From Clostridia bacterium (GTDB lineage Bacteria; Bacillota; Clostridia; Oscillospirales; Acutalibacteraceae): a stretch of 7,807 nucleotides of DNA. Each line of letters begins with the position of its first letter. Position 1 is the stretch's first letter. Below are positions 6,102 through 7,807 of this stretch, one piece after another. The notes under the pieces are model-generated. The model searched no databases. It was given only the letters and a program-made list of their open reading frames with translations, and was not told the DNA's origin. The position numbers and the translations under genes were made by a program. Location of the stretch: assembly GCA_900768035.1 (NCBI GenBank), contig CAAGBH010000026.1, forward strand, positions 1 through 7,807, given 5' to 3'.

Positions 6102-7673
6102 TTAATTTTTGAAATTATATGATTCAATCGAAAAGTAAATATCACTTGCCGACGAATTTTTAACATTTTTAATATTATCGTTACAGATAAGCACACCCGT
6201 TCTGTAACACAGCGGAATAACAGGCATATCAGTCTGTAAAGAAGTCACAACATCGTTAATGGAATTTTTTCCTTTGTAAAATCCTTTTAAAATATCGGCA
6301 CATCCTATATCTTTTTTCTTCTCGTCTTTTTTATCCTCTTTTTTATCGTCTTTGACTTCTTTAATACCGAATGCCGCAGAGCCGTCAGGCAAAACAAGAC
6401 TCGAAATATCCATATTTTCTGTTATTTTAACTTCGCCCAAATATAATTCGAAATTACCTTTTTTGAGCCTTTTTTTATATTCTTTAAAAGAAACAGGAAC
6501 AACCGTTATGCCTATTCCGTATTCTTTTAGTTGGGTTTTAATAAGTTTGGCTGCAGCAACACGCATTGAATTTTCCTGATTTACAAGCAAACTGAACCTG
6601 AGCGCACCGCCTGTTTTTCTGCGATAGCCTTCCTTATCTAATCCATTATAACCTATTTTCTCCAAATTCTCAATAGTTATTTGCGAATTTGCGGTAGTTT
6701 GTATATTTTGCAATGATTTTACAGTCTGCCAAACGGGTGTAAAAAATCCCGTAGCAGGCAAAGCATTGTTATAATAAACATCTTTACAGATTTTTTCACG
6801 GTTAAGACCTGCTGAAATTGCCTGTCTAATCTCACGAACCGCCAAAACCTTATTATTATGATTAACACCGATATAAATTAAATTATTTAAGTTTATATCA
6901 ATTTTCTGTCCGCTCATTCTAAGAATCTTACCGTCGGCAATATTGCTGTAATACATATCGGTAGCGCCTATTTCAACATAGTGCGAAATTGATTCACCGT
7001 CAGGCGCATTTATAAGACGGATTTCCTTGATATTACCTTTTTTACCATAGTAGTTCTTATTCTGAACAAGCAAGGTTTTTTCCTTATTTAATTTATATCT
7101 TCCGGCCCCAATAGGCGGAAATTTAACACTGTCAGAATCGGCTATGTCATCACTTCCCTTTTTAAAAATCGGGAAATCAAGAACATTTATAAAATAAGGG
7201 TCTTTTTTATTTATATTAAAAACAACGGTTTTACTGTCATTCGCTTTAACAGATTCCACTTCGTAAAGTTTTGCGGCATAACCTGTTTTTGAAGCCTTTG
7301 CCTTTTTATATGAATAAACAACATCATCAGCAGTAATTTTAGTGCCGTCTGAGAAGTTCGCATCTTTTAATGTTACAATACATTGCTCGCCCTTTAACTT
7401 TACAGTCTCAGCCAAAGCGTATACCACATTAAACTCATTATCAAGTTTTATAAGCGGTTCATACAAAAGTCTGCACAGTTGACGATTAGTCTCGGTCTTT
7501 GCATCGTAAGGATTGAAAGTATCTGCCGAAGAACAAAGCAAAGTTATATAATTTTTTTTGTTTTTATCGGTTTCAGTTTTAATTATTTCAGATGGGGTTT
7601 CCTGTTTTTCCCCACAGCCAGCAAATGAAAAAATTAAAACAAAAACCAAAATAAAAGAAATAATTTTTTTCAT
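6102..7673 (-). CDS. Extracellular solute-binding lipoprotein, family 5 (oligopeptide/nickel-type)
   Basis: This encodes 523 residues from ATG 7671-7673, with AAGG (7679-7682) 5 bases upstream. An in-frame GTG at 7683-7685 would add four residues. MKKIISFILVFVLIFSFAGC is a lipoprotein signal peptide with cysteine 20 as the lipidation site. The mature part carries family 5 landmarks: FNPYDAKTETNRQLCRLLYE (from about residue 53), FSDGTKITADDVVYSYKKA (107-125), PIGAGRYKL (187-195), VREIRQAISAGLNREKI (279-295) and MPVIPLCYRTGVL (483-495). Such proteins bind peptides, nickel or other small ligands outside the cell and feed an ABC permease, or act as sensors. A Lys/Asp/Glu-rich insertion (440-455) sits where homologues normally have the segment before the last lobe. 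No permease or ATPase gene is adjacent within the window, so the transported ligand is unknown. The stop lies 15 bases before asp23, so it is probably co-transcribed with asp23, fakA and recG. Confidence 0.9.
   Translation of the reverse strand: MKKIISFILVFVLIFSFAGCGEKQETPSEIIKTETDKNKKNYITLLCSSADTFNPYDAKTETNRQLCRLLYEPLIKLDNEFNVVYALAETVKLKGEQCIVTLKDANFSDGTKITADDVVYSYKKAKASKTGYAAKLYEVESVKANDSKTVVFNINKKDPYFINVLDFPIFKKGSDDIADSDSVKFPPIGAGRYKLNKEKTLLVQNKNYYGKKGNIKEIRLINAPDGESISHYVEIGATDMYYSNIADGKILRMSGQKIDINLNNLIYIGVNHNNKVLAVREIRQAISAGLNREKICKDVYYNNALPATGFFTPVWQTVKSLQNIQTTANSQITIENLEKIGYNGLDKEGYRRKTGGALRFSLLVNQENSMRVAAAKLIKTQLKEYGIGITVVPVSFKEYKKRLKKGNFELYLGEVKITENMDISSLVLPDGSAAFGIKEVKDDKKEDKKDEKKKDIGCADILKGFYKGKNSINDVVTSLQTDMPVIPLCYRTGVLICNDNIKNVKNSSASDIYFSIESYNFKN
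6309..6356 (-). repeat. Low-complexity Lys/Asp/Glu-coding tract in the solute-binding protein
   Basis: Sixteen codons (residues 440-455 of the lipoprotein) encode only K, D and E plus one V, with the quasi-repeat D-K-K-E-D-K-K-D-E-K-K-K-D. The plus strand shows runs of CTTTTT and ATC/GTC. The tract probably arose by slippage or local duplication and would form a flexible charged loop or short helix in the C-terminal half of the protein. Confidence 0.75.
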
Positions 7674-7678
7674 TTTTA

Positions 7679-7682
7679 CCTT
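7679..7682 (-). promoter_or_regulatory. Weak ribosome binding site supporting the ATG start of the solute-binding protein
   Basis: AAGG lies 5 bases upstream of ATG 7673. The competing GTG (7683-7685) has no Shine-Dalgarno-like sequence upstream. However, it overlaps the previous gene's TGA as GTGA, an arrangement typical of translational coupling, so it stays possible. Both starts give a valid lipoprotein signal. Confidence 0.5.
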
Positions 7683-7807
7683 CACTTTATATTAATTCTT
7701 TCTATAGCAATAGTTTTTCCTGTTTTATCATCAATTTCAAATATACAACCGTTAAGCATACACTTACCGTCTGCCAACATAAATTTTGACATATCATTAT
7801 CTTTAAG
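7682..7807 (-). CDS. 3' end of an unidentified upstream gene (partial)
   Basis: An open frame enters from the right edge and gives 41 residues before TGA (7682-7684). The sequence includes MSKFMLADGKCMLNG and CIFEIDDKTGKTIAIERINI. Coding is supported by the tight fit to the next gene: the stop sits 8 bases before the solute-binding protein's ATG. The continuous frame and an ordinary soluble composition add weak support. I do not recognise the family. Two cysteines (residues 16 and 21) and a beta-like D-D-K-T-G-K turn are visible, but no motif is diagnostic. It is probably the preceding member of the same operon. The N-terminal part lies outside the window. Confidence 0.65.
   Translation of the reverse strand, partial: LKDNDMSKFMLADGKCMLNGCIFEIDDKTGKTIAIERINIK

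Overview
The window looks like chromosomal DNA from a low-GC Gram-positive bacterium, most likely a gut-type member of Clostridia (Oscillospiraceae/Ruminococcaceae-like). The reasons are the AT-rich DNA, strong AGGAG-type ribosome binding sites, a lipoprotein signal ending in a cysteine lipobox, and an asp23 (yloU) - fakA (yloV) - recG gene order known from Firmicutes. This taxonomic placement is an inference from gene content. The first 15 bases are not genomic: they match the end of the Illumina TruSeq read-1 adapter, so the window starts at a raw assembly or contig edge.

Layout from left to right. Positions 16-219 (minus) hold the N-terminal part of a flavin reductase-like protein, cut by the contig end. 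Positions 220-333 are an AT-rich divergent promoter region. Positions 334-1974 (plus) encode a 546-residue membrane-anchored protein of unknown function, with three predicted membrane helices, a large extracytoplasmic part containing an internal repeat, and an OB-like C-terminal segment. A strong 12-bp hairpin at 1979-2007 lies between this gene and the convergent recG and probably ends transcription from both sides.

From 1998 to the right edge everything is on the minus strand and packed like one operon. In transcription order it contains the 3' end of an unidentified gene (7682-7807), a family 5 extracellular solute-binding lipoprotein (6102-7673), an Asp23/Gls24 protein (5736-6086), the fatty acid kinase FakA (4032-5708) and the helicase RecG (1998-4019). 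Gaps between the genes are 8, 15, 27 and 12 bases, with no visible internal promoter or terminator.

FakA phosphorylates fatty acids delivered by FakB proteins, which are not in this window. Asp23/YloU is its habitual neighbour. RecG remodels stalled replication forks and is a common downstream passenger. The solute-binding lipoprotein has no ABC permease or ATPase beside it here, which makes it the most unusual member of the cluster.

No stretch over 300 bases lacks a gene. I see no RNA genes, CRISPR array, insertion sequence or phage gene. Apart from the uncharacterised membrane protein and the solute-binding protein in the fakA operon, this is an ordinary housekeeping region, and I did not find a clear new defence or mobile system.
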